Below are positions 1-10,100 of a stretch of DNA of 64,000 bases, piece after piece. The stretch is taken from the NCBI GenBank assembly GCA_900540305.1, contig UQFL01000002.1, positions 10,474-74,473 on the forward strand, read 5' to 3'. The notes under the pieces were generated by a model that ran no database searches, had not been told where the DNA came from, and saw only the letters and a program-made list of their open reading frames with translations. The DNA is from an uncultured Oscillospiraceae bacterium (GTDB lineage Bacteria; Bacillota; Clostridia; Oscillospirales; Acutalibacteraceae). How positions within the stretch are numbered: position 1 is the stretch's first letter; the number at the start of each line of letters is the position of its first letter. The position numbers and the translations under genes were made by a program.

Positions 1-387
1 ATAATACGGCTTTTCATCAAGAATTGACTTATCAAGACAACCCTGAATTGAATTGCCCTGCTCAGATGCGCCGATTACCTTTGCGCCGAGTTCATAAAGC
101 TTGTCGCAATGAGCCTTGAAAGCCTCAATGGTTTCCTCATAAGGCTTTGAGGTAAGATATGAAGAGAACCACGCATTACAAATCTGAAGTCCTCTAATGT
201 CGAGATATTTTTTGAGCACTTTGGGGTCGCTCGGATATTTATTTCCGATTTCACTTCCCTTATATCCTGCAAGCGCCATTTCGCTTACGCACTGCTCAAA
301 TGTATTTTCAGCGCCGAGGTCTGGCATATCGTCATTAGTCCAGCCGATGGGCGCAATAGCAAGTTTTACTTTATTTGGATTAAGCAT
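1..387 (-). CDS. iolE: myo-inosose-2 dehydratase, N-terminal part (partial)
   Basis: The 129 visible N-terminal residues (start [20 protein letters not shown]) carry the [11 protein letters not shown] segment and the sugar-isomerase-like TIM-barrel opening typical of IolE. This enzyme dehydrates 2-keto-myo-inositol in inositol catabolism. The gene runs off the left edge of the window. The ATG lies 22 bases after the iolD stop and follows an AGG-containing ribosome site. It is the last visible gene of an iolG-iolD-iolE operon on this strand. The family assignment rests on the N-terminus only, but the two flanking inositol genes support it strongly. Confidence 0.9.
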   Translation of the reverse strand, partial: MLNPNKVKLAIAPIGWTNDDMPDLGAENTFEQCVSEMALAGYKGSEIGNKYPSDPKVLKKYLDIRGLQICNAWFSSYLTSKPYEETIEAFKAHCDKLYELGAKVIGASEQGNSIQGCLDKSILDEKPYY

Positions 388-409
388 AAATTTTTACCTT
401 TCAAATATA

Positions 410-2263
410 TTAATAATCAAATGTTTTTGCGATATTCTTCTGCATATCCTCATAAGCGGCTGCAACTGTTTCGCTCTTTGAAACTTCTGCAACGCCTACA
501 CGCCACCATGATTCAAAACCAGGTGTCATTGTTTTGGGAAGCACTTTAATATCGAAAACAACAGAACGATTCTGCTTTTTAGCGTCCTCAAGAGCGGCAC
601 GAAGCTCGTCTGATGTGCGGATTGTGTAACCCTTAGCGCCGTATCCCTCTGCGATTTTTGCAAAATCAATAGCAATCTCATCACCGTCAAGCATACCCGT
701 TACAGGATTTCTTGCACGGAAGACTGTTCCGAAAGTATCCGTTCCCTGATTGTTTTGAAGATTTTCAATACATCCCCAGCCCATATTGTCAAAAACGCAT
801 ACATTAATTTTAAGGTTTTCCTGTAGCGAGGTGTAAAGCTCTGAATGACCCATAAGGAATGAGCCGTCGCCGCAGAAAGTATAAACTTCAGCTTCGGGCT
901 TAGCCATTTTAACTCCGAGAGCACCGTTAACCTCATAACCCATATTGGAATAGCCGTATTCCATATGATATGTGCCCCTGTTTTTGGGACGGAAAAGTCT
1001 TTGCATATCGCCCGGAAGAGAACCTGATGAGCCGACTGCTACATCCTCGTCGCCCATAAACTCGTTTATGATACCGAGAGCGAGTGTCTGATTGAGACCG
1101 CCAGGAAGCTCAGTGCTGTAATACTCGTCAACAATAGCATCCCACTCTTTTTTAGCTTCTGCAACCTCGTTTGTGTATTCTGTTTTATAACCTTCACAGC
1201 TGTCAATGAGAGCAGAAAGAGCCTCTCTTGCATCTGCAATAACTGCTTCTGCATCCATTTTATAAGCGTCAAACGGACAAACATTTATAGCAAGTACTTT
1301 TCTGTTTTCATTGAAAAGCCACTTAGAAGATGTTGTAAAGTCTGTAAATCTTGTGCCGACACCGATAACAAGGTCTGCATCTTTTGCAATAACATTAGCA
1401 GCTTTACCGCCTGTTACGCCGATACCGCCGAGATTGAGCGGATGATTCCAAGCAACAAGGCTTCTGCCAGCCTGTGTTTCGGAAATCGGAACATTATATT
1501 TTTCCGCAAATTCAAGGAGCTGTTTTTCAGCACCGCTGTAACGAACGCCGCCGCCACACACGATAATGGGCTTTTTAGCTTCTTTAATAAGCTTGGTTGC
1601 TCTTTCAAGCTGAGAAGCGGTAATGGGGCGTCTGTCAAGATGCCATACACGCTTTTGAAGGAAATGTTCGGGATAATCGTAAGCTTCGCCTTCAACATCC
1701 TGCGGCATTGCAAGGCAAACTGCGCCTGTATCAGCAGGGTCTGTGAGAACACGCATAGCGTTAATACACGCTGTCATAAGCTGTTCGGGTCTTACAATTC
1801 TGTCAAAATAATGGCAAACACCCTTGAAAGCATCCGTAACCGTTCTGCCATAGTTGTCAAAAAACTCAGCCTGCTGAAGAACAGGATCAGGCTGACGGCA
1901 GGCAAATGTGTCGCCTGGAAGAACGAGAAGCGGAATTCTGTTTGCCGTGGCACATCCGCAGGCGGTAACCATATTGGTTGCACCTGGACCGATTGAAGAA
2001 ACGCAGGGAATGATTGCCTTTCTGTCCATCTGCTTTGCATATGCAACAGCGGCAAGAGCCATATTCTGCTCGTTTTTACCCTGATAAAATTTGAGATTAT
2101 GACCGCCCTGTTCAAGAGCCTGACCTACGCCGACAACGCATCCGTGGCCGAAAATGCCGAAAATACCCGAAACAAATTTTGTTTCAACCCCATCGCACTC
2201 TATGTACTGGTTATCAAGGAACTTGACAAGTGCCTGGGACATAGTAAGTCTTTCTCTTTTCAT
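410..2263 (-). CDS. iolD: 3D-(3,5/4)-trihydroxycyclohexane-1,2-dione hydrolase
   Basis: This 617-residue protein is a thiamine-diphosphate enzyme of the acetolactate synthase superfamily. IolD hydrolyses the cyclic dione made from inosose to 5-deoxy-glucuronic acid. The cofactor glutamate is visible near residue 62 (GKNEQNMALAAVAYA), as is the GDGSFLMG metal/ThDP motif near residue 468. The N-terminus LTMSQALVKFLDNQ is typical of IolD. The length fits the family (about 620-640). The gene begins 3 bases after iolG and is followed by iolE, so the three form an inositol-degradation operon. The start at MKRERLTMSQ was kept because it closely follows the iolG stop. Confidence 0.94.
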   Translation of the reverse strand: MKRERLTMSQALVKFLDNQYIECDGVETKFVSGIFGIFGHGCVVGVGQALEQGGHNLKFYQGKNEQNMALAAVAYAKQMDRKAIIPCVSSIGPGATNMVTACGCATANRIPLLVLPGDTFACRQPDPVLQQAEFFDNYGRTVTDAFKGVCHYFDRIVRPEQLMTACINAMRVLTDPADTGAVCLAMPQDVEGEAYDYPEHFLQKRVWHLDRRPITASQLERATKLIKEAKKPIIVCGGGVRYSGAEKQLLEFAEKYNVPISETQAGRSLVAWNHPLNLGGIGVTGGKAANVIAKDADLVIGVGTRFTDFTTSSKWLFNENRKVLAINVCPFDAYKMDAEAVIADAREALSALIDSCEGYKTEYTNEVAEAKKEWDAIVDEYYSTELPGGLNQTLALGIINEFMGDEDVAVGSSGSLPGDMQRLFRPKNRGTYHMEYGYSNMGYEVNGALGVKMAKPEAEVYTFCGDGSFLMGHSELYTSLQENLKINVCVFDNMGWGCIENLQNNQGTDTFGTVFRARNPVTGMLDGDEIAIDFAKIAEGYGAKGYTIRTSDELRAALEDAKKQNRSVVFDIKVLPKTMTPGFESWWRVGVAEVSKSETVAAAYEDMQKNIAKTFDY

Positions 2264-2266
2264 ATA

Positions 2267-3280
2267 TCAGCCCTCGATTTCAGAAAGTTTAACGGGTCTG
2301 TGTTCTGCAACAGATTTCTTTGCAGCAAGACCGAGACGAAGTGCCTCGAGTCCGTCATAAACAGTTGTCTGAGTGGGCTTGTCATTAACTACGCAGTCGA
2401 TAAACTGTGTCATTTCATCTGTGAAAGACTGCATATATCTTTCGAGGAAGAAGTAAAGCGGCTTATCTGTTGTTTTGCCGTTTTCATCAATAAATGAAAC
2501 ATGAGTAGGAGTATCGTTAGCGGCAGAAGCCTGACCCTTTGAGCCGAATACTTCAAGACGCTGGTCATAACCGTAAGCAGCTCTGCGGCAGTTGTCAATA
2601 ACGCCGATTGCGCCGCTCTTGAATTTAAGAGCAACAAGTGCAGTATCAACATCGCCTGCTTTACCGATTTCGGGGTCTACCATGACGGTTGCGTTAGCGT
2701 AAACCTCTTCAACTTCGCCGCCGATGAAGCGAGCCATATCAAAATCATGAACAGTCATATCAAGGAAGATACCGCCTGAAACCTTAACATAGTCAATTGA
2801 CGGAGGTTCAGGGTCTCTGCTTGTGATTTTAATTGTTTGAAGATTACCGATTTTACCCTCGTTTGCAAGATTCTTAATCTGAGCAAAGTTGTGGTCATAT
2901 CTTCTGTTAAATCCAATCTGAAGCTTAACGCCTGCCTTATCAACAGCAGCGATAACCTTTTTGATTTTTTCAACTGTAAGGTCAACAGGCTTCTCGCAGA
3001 AAATATGCTTGCCTGCTTCAGCAGCCTCGCAAGCGATGTCTGCATGAGTATCTGTTGATGAGCAGATAAGAACAGCGTCTATTTCATCATTATTTAAAAT
3101 CTCGTGATAATCCTGATAATAATTGGGAATACCGAGTTCTTCAGCAACTTTCTTTGCACCCTCAACATAAATATCTGAAATTGCAACGATTTCAGCCTGA
3201 GGAATGTGATAAGTAATTGATTTGGCATGAACCTGACCGATTCTGCCTGCGCCGATAATACCGACTTTGAGTTTTTTCAT
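2267..3280 (-). CDS. iolG: inositol 2-dehydrogenase (Gfo/Idh/MocA family)
   Basis: A 337-residue NAD-dependent oxidoreductase that converts myo-inositol to 2-keto-myo-inositol, the first step of the pathway. It has an N-terminal Rossmann fold with GIIGAGRIGQVHA (residues 8-20), the family motif FCEKPVDL near residue 95, and the C-terminal Gfo/Idh/MocA half with HDFDMARFIGGE. It is the promoter-proximal gene, with a near-consensus promoter at 3376-3404 and an intergenic gap of only 3 bases to iolD. Gfo/Idh/MocA enzymes vary in substrate, so the inositol assignment leans on operon context as well as sequence. A scyllo-inositol dehydrogenase is the main alternative. Confidence 0.9.
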   Translation of the reverse strand: MKKLKVGIIGAGRIGQVHAKSITYHIPQAEIVAISDIYVEGAKKVAEELGIPNYYQDYHEILNNDEIDAVLICSSTDTHADIACEAAEAGKHIFCEKPVDLTVEKIKKVIAAVDKAGVKLQIGFNRRYDHNFAQIKNLANEGKIGNLQTIKITSRDPEPPSIDYVKVSGGIFLDMTVHDFDMARFIGGEVEEVYANATVMVDPEIGKAGDVDTALVALKFKSGAIGVIDNCRRAAYGYDQRLEVFGSKGQASAANDTPTHVSFIDENGKTTDKPLYFFLERYMQSFTDEMTQFIDCVVNDKPTQTTVYDGLEALRLGLAAKKSVAEHRPVKLSEIEG

Positions 3281-3375
3281 AATTTTTACCCCTTCGTATG
3301 TAAATTAAGCACACACAGCGAACGCTCAGCCGCATATACGCCAGCACGCTGAATATGCACTTTAAAAGCAATTCA

Positions 3376-3404
3376 ATCATATCACACAGAGAATTCTATT
3401 TCAA
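3376..3404 (-). promoter_or_regulatory. promoter of iolGDE operon
   Basis: Read on the minus strand: TTGAAA, 17 bases, TATGAT. It lies about 95 bases upstream of the iolG ATG. No clear IolR-type repeat was recognised next to it. Confidence 0.7.
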
Positions 3405-3436
3405 GATAGTATAATTACAAATTCACAAAAATGTTA

Positions 3437-3465
3437 TTGAAATAACTATATGTATAGATTATAAT
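3437..3465 (+). promoter_or_regulatory. promoter of TSCPD-GH36-lepB unit
   Basis: TTGAAA, 17 bases, TATAAT: an almost perfect housekeeping promoter 36 bases upstream of the first ATG. It is divergent from the iol promoter. Confidence 0.75.
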
Positions 3466-3501
3466 TATAATAATATAGTTTAAATAATAAGAGGTATAAA
3501 T

Positions 3502-3759
3502 ATGACTTATACATATAAAACGAAGGGCACCTGCTCTCAGAAAATAGACATTGAACTTGCGGATGACGGAAAGACTATTCTTGATGTTAAGTTCACAGGC
3601 GGCTGCAACGGAAACCTTAAAGGAATCGCCGCACTTGTAAAAGGCAAAAAGACTGATGAAATTATTGAAAGTCTTGAGGGAATAAAATGCGGCTTTAAGC
3701 AGACATCCTGCCCTGACCAGCTTGCTCAGGCGCTTAAACAAATCAACGAAAACAACTAA
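3502..3759 (+). CDS. TSCPD domain protein (TIGR03905-like)
   Basis: An 85-residue protein with Cys in FTGGCNGNLKG and the C-terminal signature TSCPDQL that names the TSCPD domain. The domain occurs alone in many Firmicutes and as a C-terminal part of adenosylcobalamin-dependent ribonucleotide reductases. The function of the stand-alone form is not established; three conserved cysteines (10, 34 and 63, with a fourth near 69) suggest metal or redox chemistry, which is inference. A ribosome site AAGAGGT precedes the ATG. It is the first gene of a unit with the GH36 enzyme (15-base gap) and signal peptidase. Confidence 0.85.
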   Translation: MTYTYKTKGTCSQKIDIELADDGKTILDVKFTGGCNGNLKGIAALVKGKKTDEIIESLEGIKCGFKQTSCPDQLAQALKQINENN

Positions 3760-3774
3760 TTAAAGGTAACGGCT

Positions 3775-6114
3775 ATGTTTAAACTTAAAAGTAAAAATCT
3801 TGAAAGAGAATTTAAGGTTATGGACGGCTATCTTTACGCCTCCCAGATAACCAACACATATTCAGGGCTTGATTTTATACCTGACGGAAGCGGAAGCGAA
3901 TTTGAAATCAGATTTGCAGACGGAGACAACATTTCTTCTAAAAATCTTACTGTAAGCGAAGCCATAGAAAAAGAGGGCAAGCTGTTTTTCAGATTCAACG
4001 AGGAAATGGGCACAACCGTCACTATGAGCTACCGCATAGGCAAAGACGGAGAAACGCTTGAAAAACAGATTGCGCTTACTCAGAGCGAGCCGAAAAAGGT
4101 TGACTATATAATTCTTGAAAACATAGGAATTGTCAATTCAAAATCAACATACACTTCAAACGAAAGCCCTACCGAGACAGACGCGTTTTATTCAAATCTC
4201 GGTCAGCCGTTTTATATTGACAGTTTGTTTTTCGGTTGTGAATTTCCAGCCACTAAAAACGCTATCATTCACGGCAGGGGTCAGGTAATTTACTATATCG
4301 GTAAAACTGCGGAAAAGAAAATGGTTTGCCCCACAACTGTTATGGGCGCGGCGAAAGGCACTTCCCTTCCCGAACTTCGCAGTGCATTTTTCGATTATAT
4401 CAACCGCATAAGCGTTAAATCTGATTTTCGTATTCAGTACAACACTTGGTACGATAAAATGCTGAATATTGACGCCGATAATATTCAGACAGCGTTTTAC
4501 AATGTTGAAGAAAAACTTTCCGACCACGGTGTACCGCCTATTGACGCTTATGTTATAGATGACGGCTGGAACAATTACAAAGCTGATTTCTGGGAAATCA
4601 ATCAAAAAAAGTTTCCTAACGGACTGCTTGACCTCAGCTATATAACAAAATGTCTCGGAAGTAATTTCGGTCTCTGGCTCGGCCCGAGAGGCGGATATTC
4701 CGTGCAGTCCAAATTTGCAAAGAAGATAGAAAAAAGCGGTTTCGGTCATTATAACCTTGAAGCAAACGATATATGCGTATGTTCTAAGAAATATATTGAC
4801 CTGCTCGGCGAATTTCTTGTTAAAACAACAAAGGAAAACGACATTGCATACTGGAAACTTGACGGTTTCTGTTTAAAGCCGTGCCTTAACTCGAAGCACG
4901 ACCATATAACAGGCGGCGAGCATGAAATGTACTTTGTCACCCAGCTTTGGAAACGATGGATAAAAGTGTTCAAAGAAATGAGAGCTGTTCGTGAAAAACA
5001 GAACAAGGATTTGTGGATTAACATAACCTGTTATGCACACCCGTCCCCATGGCTGTTACAGTACGTAAATTCAATATGGCTTCAAAACAGCAGCGATATA
5101 GGTTTTGCAGAAAACTATCCTCAGAACGAACAGCCTCAGGTTGACTCTGAAATCACATACAGAGATTCTGTTTACTATGATTTTATAGTTACAAGAGGAT
5201 TGCAATTCCCGTTGTCTCATTTATACAACCACGAGCCTATATACGGTGTTGAAGCACATCTTGATTATACTGACGCTGATTTTGAAAAGGCGATATTCTG
5301 GAATGCCTGCCGAGGCGCGGCGCTCAATGAGCTTTACATTTCCGACAGTATGATGAACGAGGAAAAGTGGCAGATACTCTCAAGGGCTCTTAATTGGCAG
5401 AGAACAAATCATCACATTCTTAAAAATGCAATGATGCTCGGCGGAAACCCGAAAGAAAACAATGTTTACTGCTTTGTTTCCTGGACAGAGGACGGAGAAG
5501 GCGTTATCGCTTTGAGAAATCCCACAAACGAATCTGCTCCGCTCACCCTTACGCTTAACAAGCTTATGGGCTGTCCCGAAACTCTTGAGGGCGTAAAGCG
5601 TTATAATGTTCTCAACAAAAACGGCGCTGAAAGCTCAGACGAGTATTATTATAATGATAAAATTAATCTTACGCTTGCACCGTTTGAAGTAAAGATTTTC
5701 CAATTCGGAAAAACGGACAGAAGATACTCAGACACAGGCAATGCAAACGAATTCACTATCAGTTTTGACTACAACGGACAAAACGGAACAATCTGCCAAA
5801 ACAACGATATTATGATTGGCATTGAAAAAGGCTTTGTTTGCGTAAATGTTGGAACAACCAGACTGAAATCTGAAAACACAATAAGCGATTCAAGCCACAG
5901 AGTAACTGTTGTTCGTGAAAAGAACAGAATGATAAAGCTTTATATTGACAATTCGCTTGATTGTTCGGCTTATAATGACAAATCAAAGGCAGTTGTATCA
6001 ACAGAATTTGATAGCAACACCGAGAACTTTAAGATTATTAATAAGGCTGTTCCTTATTATGAAATAATCGAACTCAAAGGCTTTTCTAAAAAGACAAGAA
6101 AGAGGCGCAAATAA
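3775..6114 (+). CDS. GH36-family glycosidase (alpha-galactosidase-like) with C-terminal lectin-like domain
   Basis: A 779-residue enzyme, with no signal peptide seen, so probably cytoplasmic. The central TIM barrel shows YVIDDGWNNY and WKLDGF. The Asp of WKLDGF (about 363) is the expected GH36 nucleophile, and the Asp of NSSDIG (about 441) is a candidate acid/base. These would hydrolyse alpha-galactosides or alpha-N-acetylgalactosaminides. Residues from about 650 onward look like a LamG/concanavalin-type beta-sandwich (GTICQNNDIMIGIE and VTVVREKNRMIKLYID), an unusual C-terminal addition for a cytosolic melibiase. It sits between a TSCPD gene and signal peptidase I, which does not inform on substrate. 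Substrate specificity is uncertain. Confidence 0.8.
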   Translation: MFKLKSKNLEREFKVMDGYLYASQITNTYSGLDFIPDGSGSEFEIRFADGDNISSKNLTVSEAIEKEGKLFFRFNEEMGTTVTMSYRIGKDGETLEKQIALTQSEPKKVDYIILENIGIVNSKSTYTSNESPTETDAFYSNLGQPFYIDSLFFGCEFPATKNAIIHGRGQVIYYIGKTAEKKMVCPTTVMGAAKGTSLPELRSAFFDYINRISVKSDFRIQYNTWYDKMLNIDADNIQTAFYNVEEKLSDHGVPPIDAYVIDDGWNNYKADFWEINQKKFPNGLLDLSYITKCLGSNFGLWLGPRGGYSVQSKFAKKIEKSGFGHYNLEANDICVCSKKYIDLLGEFLVKTTKENDIAYWKLDGFCLKPCLNSKHDHITGGEHEMYFVTQLWKRWIKVFKEMRAVREKQNKDLWINITCYAHPSPWLLQYVNSIWLQNSSDIGFAENYPQNEQPQVDSEITYRDSVYYDFIVTRGLQFPLSHLYNHEPIYGVEAHLDYTDADFEKAIFWNACRGAALNELYISDSMMNEEKWQILSRALNWQRTNHHILKNAMMLGGNPKENNVYCFVSWTEDGEGVIALRNPTNESAPLTLTLNKLMGCPETLEGVKRYNVLNKNGAESSDEYYYNDKINLTLAPFEVKIFQFGKTDRRYSDTGNANEFTISFDYNGQNGTICQNNDIMIGIEKGFVCVNVGTTRLKSENTISDSSHRVTVVREKNRMIKLYIDNSLDCSAYNDKSKAVVSTEFDSNTENFKIINKAVPYYEIIELKGFSKKTRKRRK

Positions 6115-6117
6115 TTA

Positions 6118-7017
6118 ATGAAATGTAAAAAATGCGGCTTTGACGGAATTATAGAGAATGGTGATTGGATTACCTGCCCCAACTGCGGAGCAAAATATTT
6201 CAACACTGCCATAAGTTCCGAAATGAGCGCCACAAAAAAGATTGACGAAATTGAAAACAACCTTAACGCCGACGACAGCGTTAATGGTAATTCCAAAACC
6301 GCAGCGGCAAATAAAAAGTCAAAAAATTCTAATAGCAAAAATAAACTTAAAGAAACAATAGATTTTTTAATGCCGATAATAATTGCCGTTGTAGTTGCAC
6401 TGTTGTTAAAAACCTTTGTTTTTGCAAACGCAGTTGTTCCGACAGGCTCAATGTTAAACACAATTCAAGAGGGCGACAGACTTATAGCAAGCAGAATTGC
6501 TTATCTTAACAAATCGCCTGAGAGATATGATATTATTCTTTTTGATTATCCTGATGATGAAACACAGATATTTGTAAAAAGAGTTATCGGATTGCCCGGT
6601 GAAACCGTAACCGTTAAAAACGGTATTGCGTATGTTACCGATATAAGCGGAAACATTATTGAAACTGGCCAAAATTTCATAACGAACGGTACACCGCAAG
6701 GTGACTACGGCCCGTATTATGTGCCTAAGGCAGGAGACAAAATATCTTGCGACGGTGTTGCCTGCTATGCTGAAAACGGCATGAGAGTAGGTTCAACACA
6801 GTTTATTGAAAAATACTGTGAAACAGATAAAGACGGCAATTATGTACAGGATGAAAATGGTAATTATACCGTAGCCGAAAACTGCTATTTCTGTATGGGC
6901 GACAACAGAAACGAATCACTTGATTCAAGATTTTGGGACAATACCTATGTTGCGGAAAACAAAATTCTCGGCGAGGCAAAATTCAAATATTATCCCGAAT
7001 TTAAAACTTTGGAATAA
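6118..7017 (+). CDS. lepB: signal peptidase I with N-terminal zinc ribbon
   Basis: A 299-residue membrane-anchored serine protease that removes signal peptides from exported proteins. Residues 1-30 form a zinc ribbon (CKKCGF and CPNCGAKYF), followed by a polar linker and one membrane segment around residues 81-103. The catalytic Ser is in PTGSM (about 109) and the catalytic Lys in FVKRVIGLPGE (about 154), with the box C-E motif GDNRNESLDSR near the end. The catalytic part is of usual length. The cytoplasmic zinc ribbon is an addition to the classical SPase I layout. The gene starts 3 bases after the GH36 stop and ends just before a terminator. Confidence 0.92.
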   Translation: MKCKKCGFDGIIENGDWITCPNCGAKYFNTAISSEMSATKKIDEIENNLNADDSVNGNSKTAAANKKSKNSNSKNKLKETIDFLMPIIIAVVVALLLKTFVFANAVVPTGSMLNTIQEGDRLIASRIAYLNKSPERYDIILFDYPDDETQIFVKRVIGLPGETVTVKNGIAYVTDISGNIIETGQNFITNGTPQGDYGPYYVPKAGDKISCDGVACYAENGMRVGSTQFIEKYCETDKDGNYVQDENGNYTVAENCYFCMGDNRNESLDSRFWDNTYVAENKILGEAKFKYYPEFKTLE

Positions 7018-7024
7018 TAAAAAT

Positions 7025-7066
7025 AAAAGCGGAAATAGGTTAAACCTGTTTCCGCTTTTATATTTT
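7025..7066 (+). terminator. terminator after lepB
   Basis: Hairpin AAAAGCGGAAA...TTTCCGCTTTT with a short TTAA-type loop, followed by TATTTT. It ends the plus-strand unit. Confidence 0.85.
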
Positions 7067-7107
7067 AGAAAAAAAGATGGCAGACACTTTTAGCGTCTAC
7101 CATCTTT
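7065..7107 (-). terminator. terminator after nifJ
   Basis: On the minus strand, AAAGATGGTAGAC...GTCTGCCATCTTT is followed by a run of T. It ends nifJ transcription and lies back to back with the lepB terminator. Confidence 0.85.
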
Positions 7108-7149
7108 ATATTATTTTATCAAGACATTACTAATATTATCGTTAGCTAA

Positions 7150-10100
7150 TTAGTCTTTTTTAGGAGCGTAATACTCAACAGTGCGAAGAAGGTCGTTATA
7201 CTTCTGTACTGCATTTTCAGCAGCAATGCTGAAGAGTTTGTCTGCCTTATCGGGGAAGCTTCTTCTGAGTGAAGAATATCTTGTTTCGCCGTTGATGAAC
7301 TCGATGTAATCGCCTGTGGGAGCTTTTGAATCGAGTGAGAACGGGTTCTTTCCTTCTTCAACAAGTGCAGGGTTGAATCTGAAGAGATTCCAGTAACCTG
7401 CGTTAACAGCCTTTTTCTGCTCTGCCTGGTTGAACGGCATCTTAATACCGTGGTTGATACAGGGAGCGTATGCAATGATGAGTGACGGACCGTGATAAGC
7501 CTCAGCCTCTTTCATTGCTTTGAGACACTGATTGTAATCTGCGCCCATAGCAACCTGTGCAACATATACATAGCCATAAGACATAGCAATCTTTGCAAGG
7601 TCTTTCTTCTTTGTGATTTTACCTGAAGCGGCAAACTGAGCAACTGCACCTGTAGGTGTAGCCTTTGAAGCCTGACCGCCTGTATTTGAGTAAACCTCTG
7701 TATCGAATACAAGAACATTGATATCCTGATTCTGGGCAAGAACATGGTCAAGACCGCCGAAACCGATATCGTAAGCCCAACCGTCACCACCGAAGATCCA
7801 CTGGCTCTTCTTAGCAGCGTAGTTCTTATCTTTAAGGAAGTCCTCAGCAGCAGCTTTCTCTTCACCCTCGAATGAACCAGCCTCAAGAGCTGCAATAAGA
7901 GCCTTTGCAGGAGCGTCATTCTCACGGGTTGAATCGAATGTATCAAGGTAAGCCTTAACCTCATCAGCTACTGATGAATCTTTAAGAGCAAGAGCGTCTG
8001 CAGCGAGTCTTGTACGAATCTGTGACTGTGCAAGGAACATACCGAGACCGAACTCTGCGTTGTCCTCAAACAATGAGTTAGACCAAGCAGGACCGTTGCC
8101 GTTCTTGTCTACTGTGTAAGGAGTTGAAGGTGCTGAACCGCCCCAGATTGATGAACAGCCTGTTGCGTTAGCAATATACATCTTATCACCATAAAGCTGT
8201 GTTACAAGCTTAGCATAAGGTGTTTCACCACAGCCTGCGCAAGCGCCTGAGAACTCAAGATAAGGCTTGAGATACTGAGCTGAAACGATAGTCTTGTCAG
8301 AAGCAACTTCGGGCTTGGGATCAATATCGCAAAGAGCGTCAAATACTTTCTGACCCTCAAGCTGAGAAGCGATGGGCTTCATTGTAAGTGACTTTGTAGG
8401 ACAAACATTTGCGCAAGATGCACAACCTGTACAGTCAAGGGTTGAAATGATAAGCGCATATTTAAGTCCGCTGTCTTTCGGTACTTTAAGGTCAACAGAT
8501 TTAGTGTTTGACGGAGCAGCTGCAAGCTCGTCTGCTGTAAGAGCTACAGGACGGATTACTGCGTGCGGGCAAACCATAGCACATCTGTTACACTGAGCGC
8601 AGCTTGTGGGCTCCCATTCAGGAACATCAACAGCAATACCACGCTTTTCGAATGCAGCTGAACCCTGCGGGAATACGCCGTCTGCCATATCAACGAATGT
8701 TGAAACAGGAATCTTGTCACCTTTCTGGTGATCAACAGGAGAAAGAATTTCCTTAACGAATTTCTTCATTTCGGGACGGTCTGTCTTAATCTCTTTCTCT
8801 GTATCTTCATCAACAGCAGTCTTCCAGCTTTCGGGAACTTCAACCTTAATAAGCTCCTTAGAACCTCTGTCGATACCCTCGTGGTTAGCTGCTACAACAG
8901 CGTCGCCCTTCTTTGAGAACTTAGCAGTTGCCTTAGCTTTCATAAGCTCGATAGCCTGATCAACAGGAAGAATACCTGAAATGGTAAAGAATGCAGACTG
9001 AAGAATTGTTGAAGCTCTTCCGCGAAGACCAACTTCCTCAGCAATCTTGATACCGTTGATGATATAGAAGTTAATATCGTTGTTTGCAATGTATCTCTTC
9101 ATTGAAGCGGGAAGCTCTTTATCAAGCTCCTCGGGAGTCCAGATACAGTTGAGAAGGAATGTGCCGCCGGGAACAAGGTCCTGAACCATATCATACTTTG
9201 TTACATATGAGGGGCAGTGGCAAGCAACGAAATTAGCCTTGTTGATAAGGTAAGTAGAAGTGATGGGGCTGTCACCGAAACGAAGGTGAGAAACAGTGAT
9301 ACCGCCTGACTTCTTTGAGTCGTAGAAGAAATAGCCCTGAGCATATTTCTCTGTGTTATCGCCGATGATTTTGATTGAGTCTTTGTTTGCACCTACAGTA
9401 CCGTCTGAACCAAGACCCCAGAACTTACAGCTTGTTGTGCCTGCGGGAGTAGTATCAATATTCTCGCCTGCTTCAAGTGAAAGATTGGTAACATCATCGA
9501 TAATACCGATTGTGAACTCTTCTTTAGCATTTTCGGCTTTCATATTATTGTAGATTGCAATGATATGAGCAGGAACAGTGTCCTTTGAACCGAGACCGTA
9601 ACGACCGTGATAAATCGGAGTTGTTTCGAACTGTGAGCCCTTGAATGCTGCAACAACATCAAGATAAAGAGGCTCACCGATTGAGCCGGGTTCCTTAGTT
9701 CTGTCGATAACAGAAATCTTTTTAACTGTTGACGGGATAACCTCAAGGAGATGCTTGGGTGAGAACGGTCTGTAAAGATGAACCTTAACAAGACCTGTCT
9801 TTTCGCCCTTTGCGTTAAGATAGTCAACTGTTTCTGCGATAGTATCGCAAACAGAACCCATAGCGATGATGATATGTTCTGCGTCCTCAGCACCATAGTA
9901 GTTGAAAGGCTTATAGTCTGTGCCGATCTTTTCGTTAACCATGTTCATATACATAACAGTGGTATCTACGGCATTGTTGTAATACTTGTTGCAAGCCTCT
10001 CTGTGCTGGAAGAAGATATCTGAGTTTTCAGCAGAACCGCGAAGTGTGGGATGCTCAGGATTAAGAGCATGAGCACGGAAACGCTTAACATCTTCCATAT

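Noticed and set aside
1442..1996. 184-codon plus-strand frame inside iolD
   Set aside because: It is a shadow frame of a well-conserved gene on the other strand.
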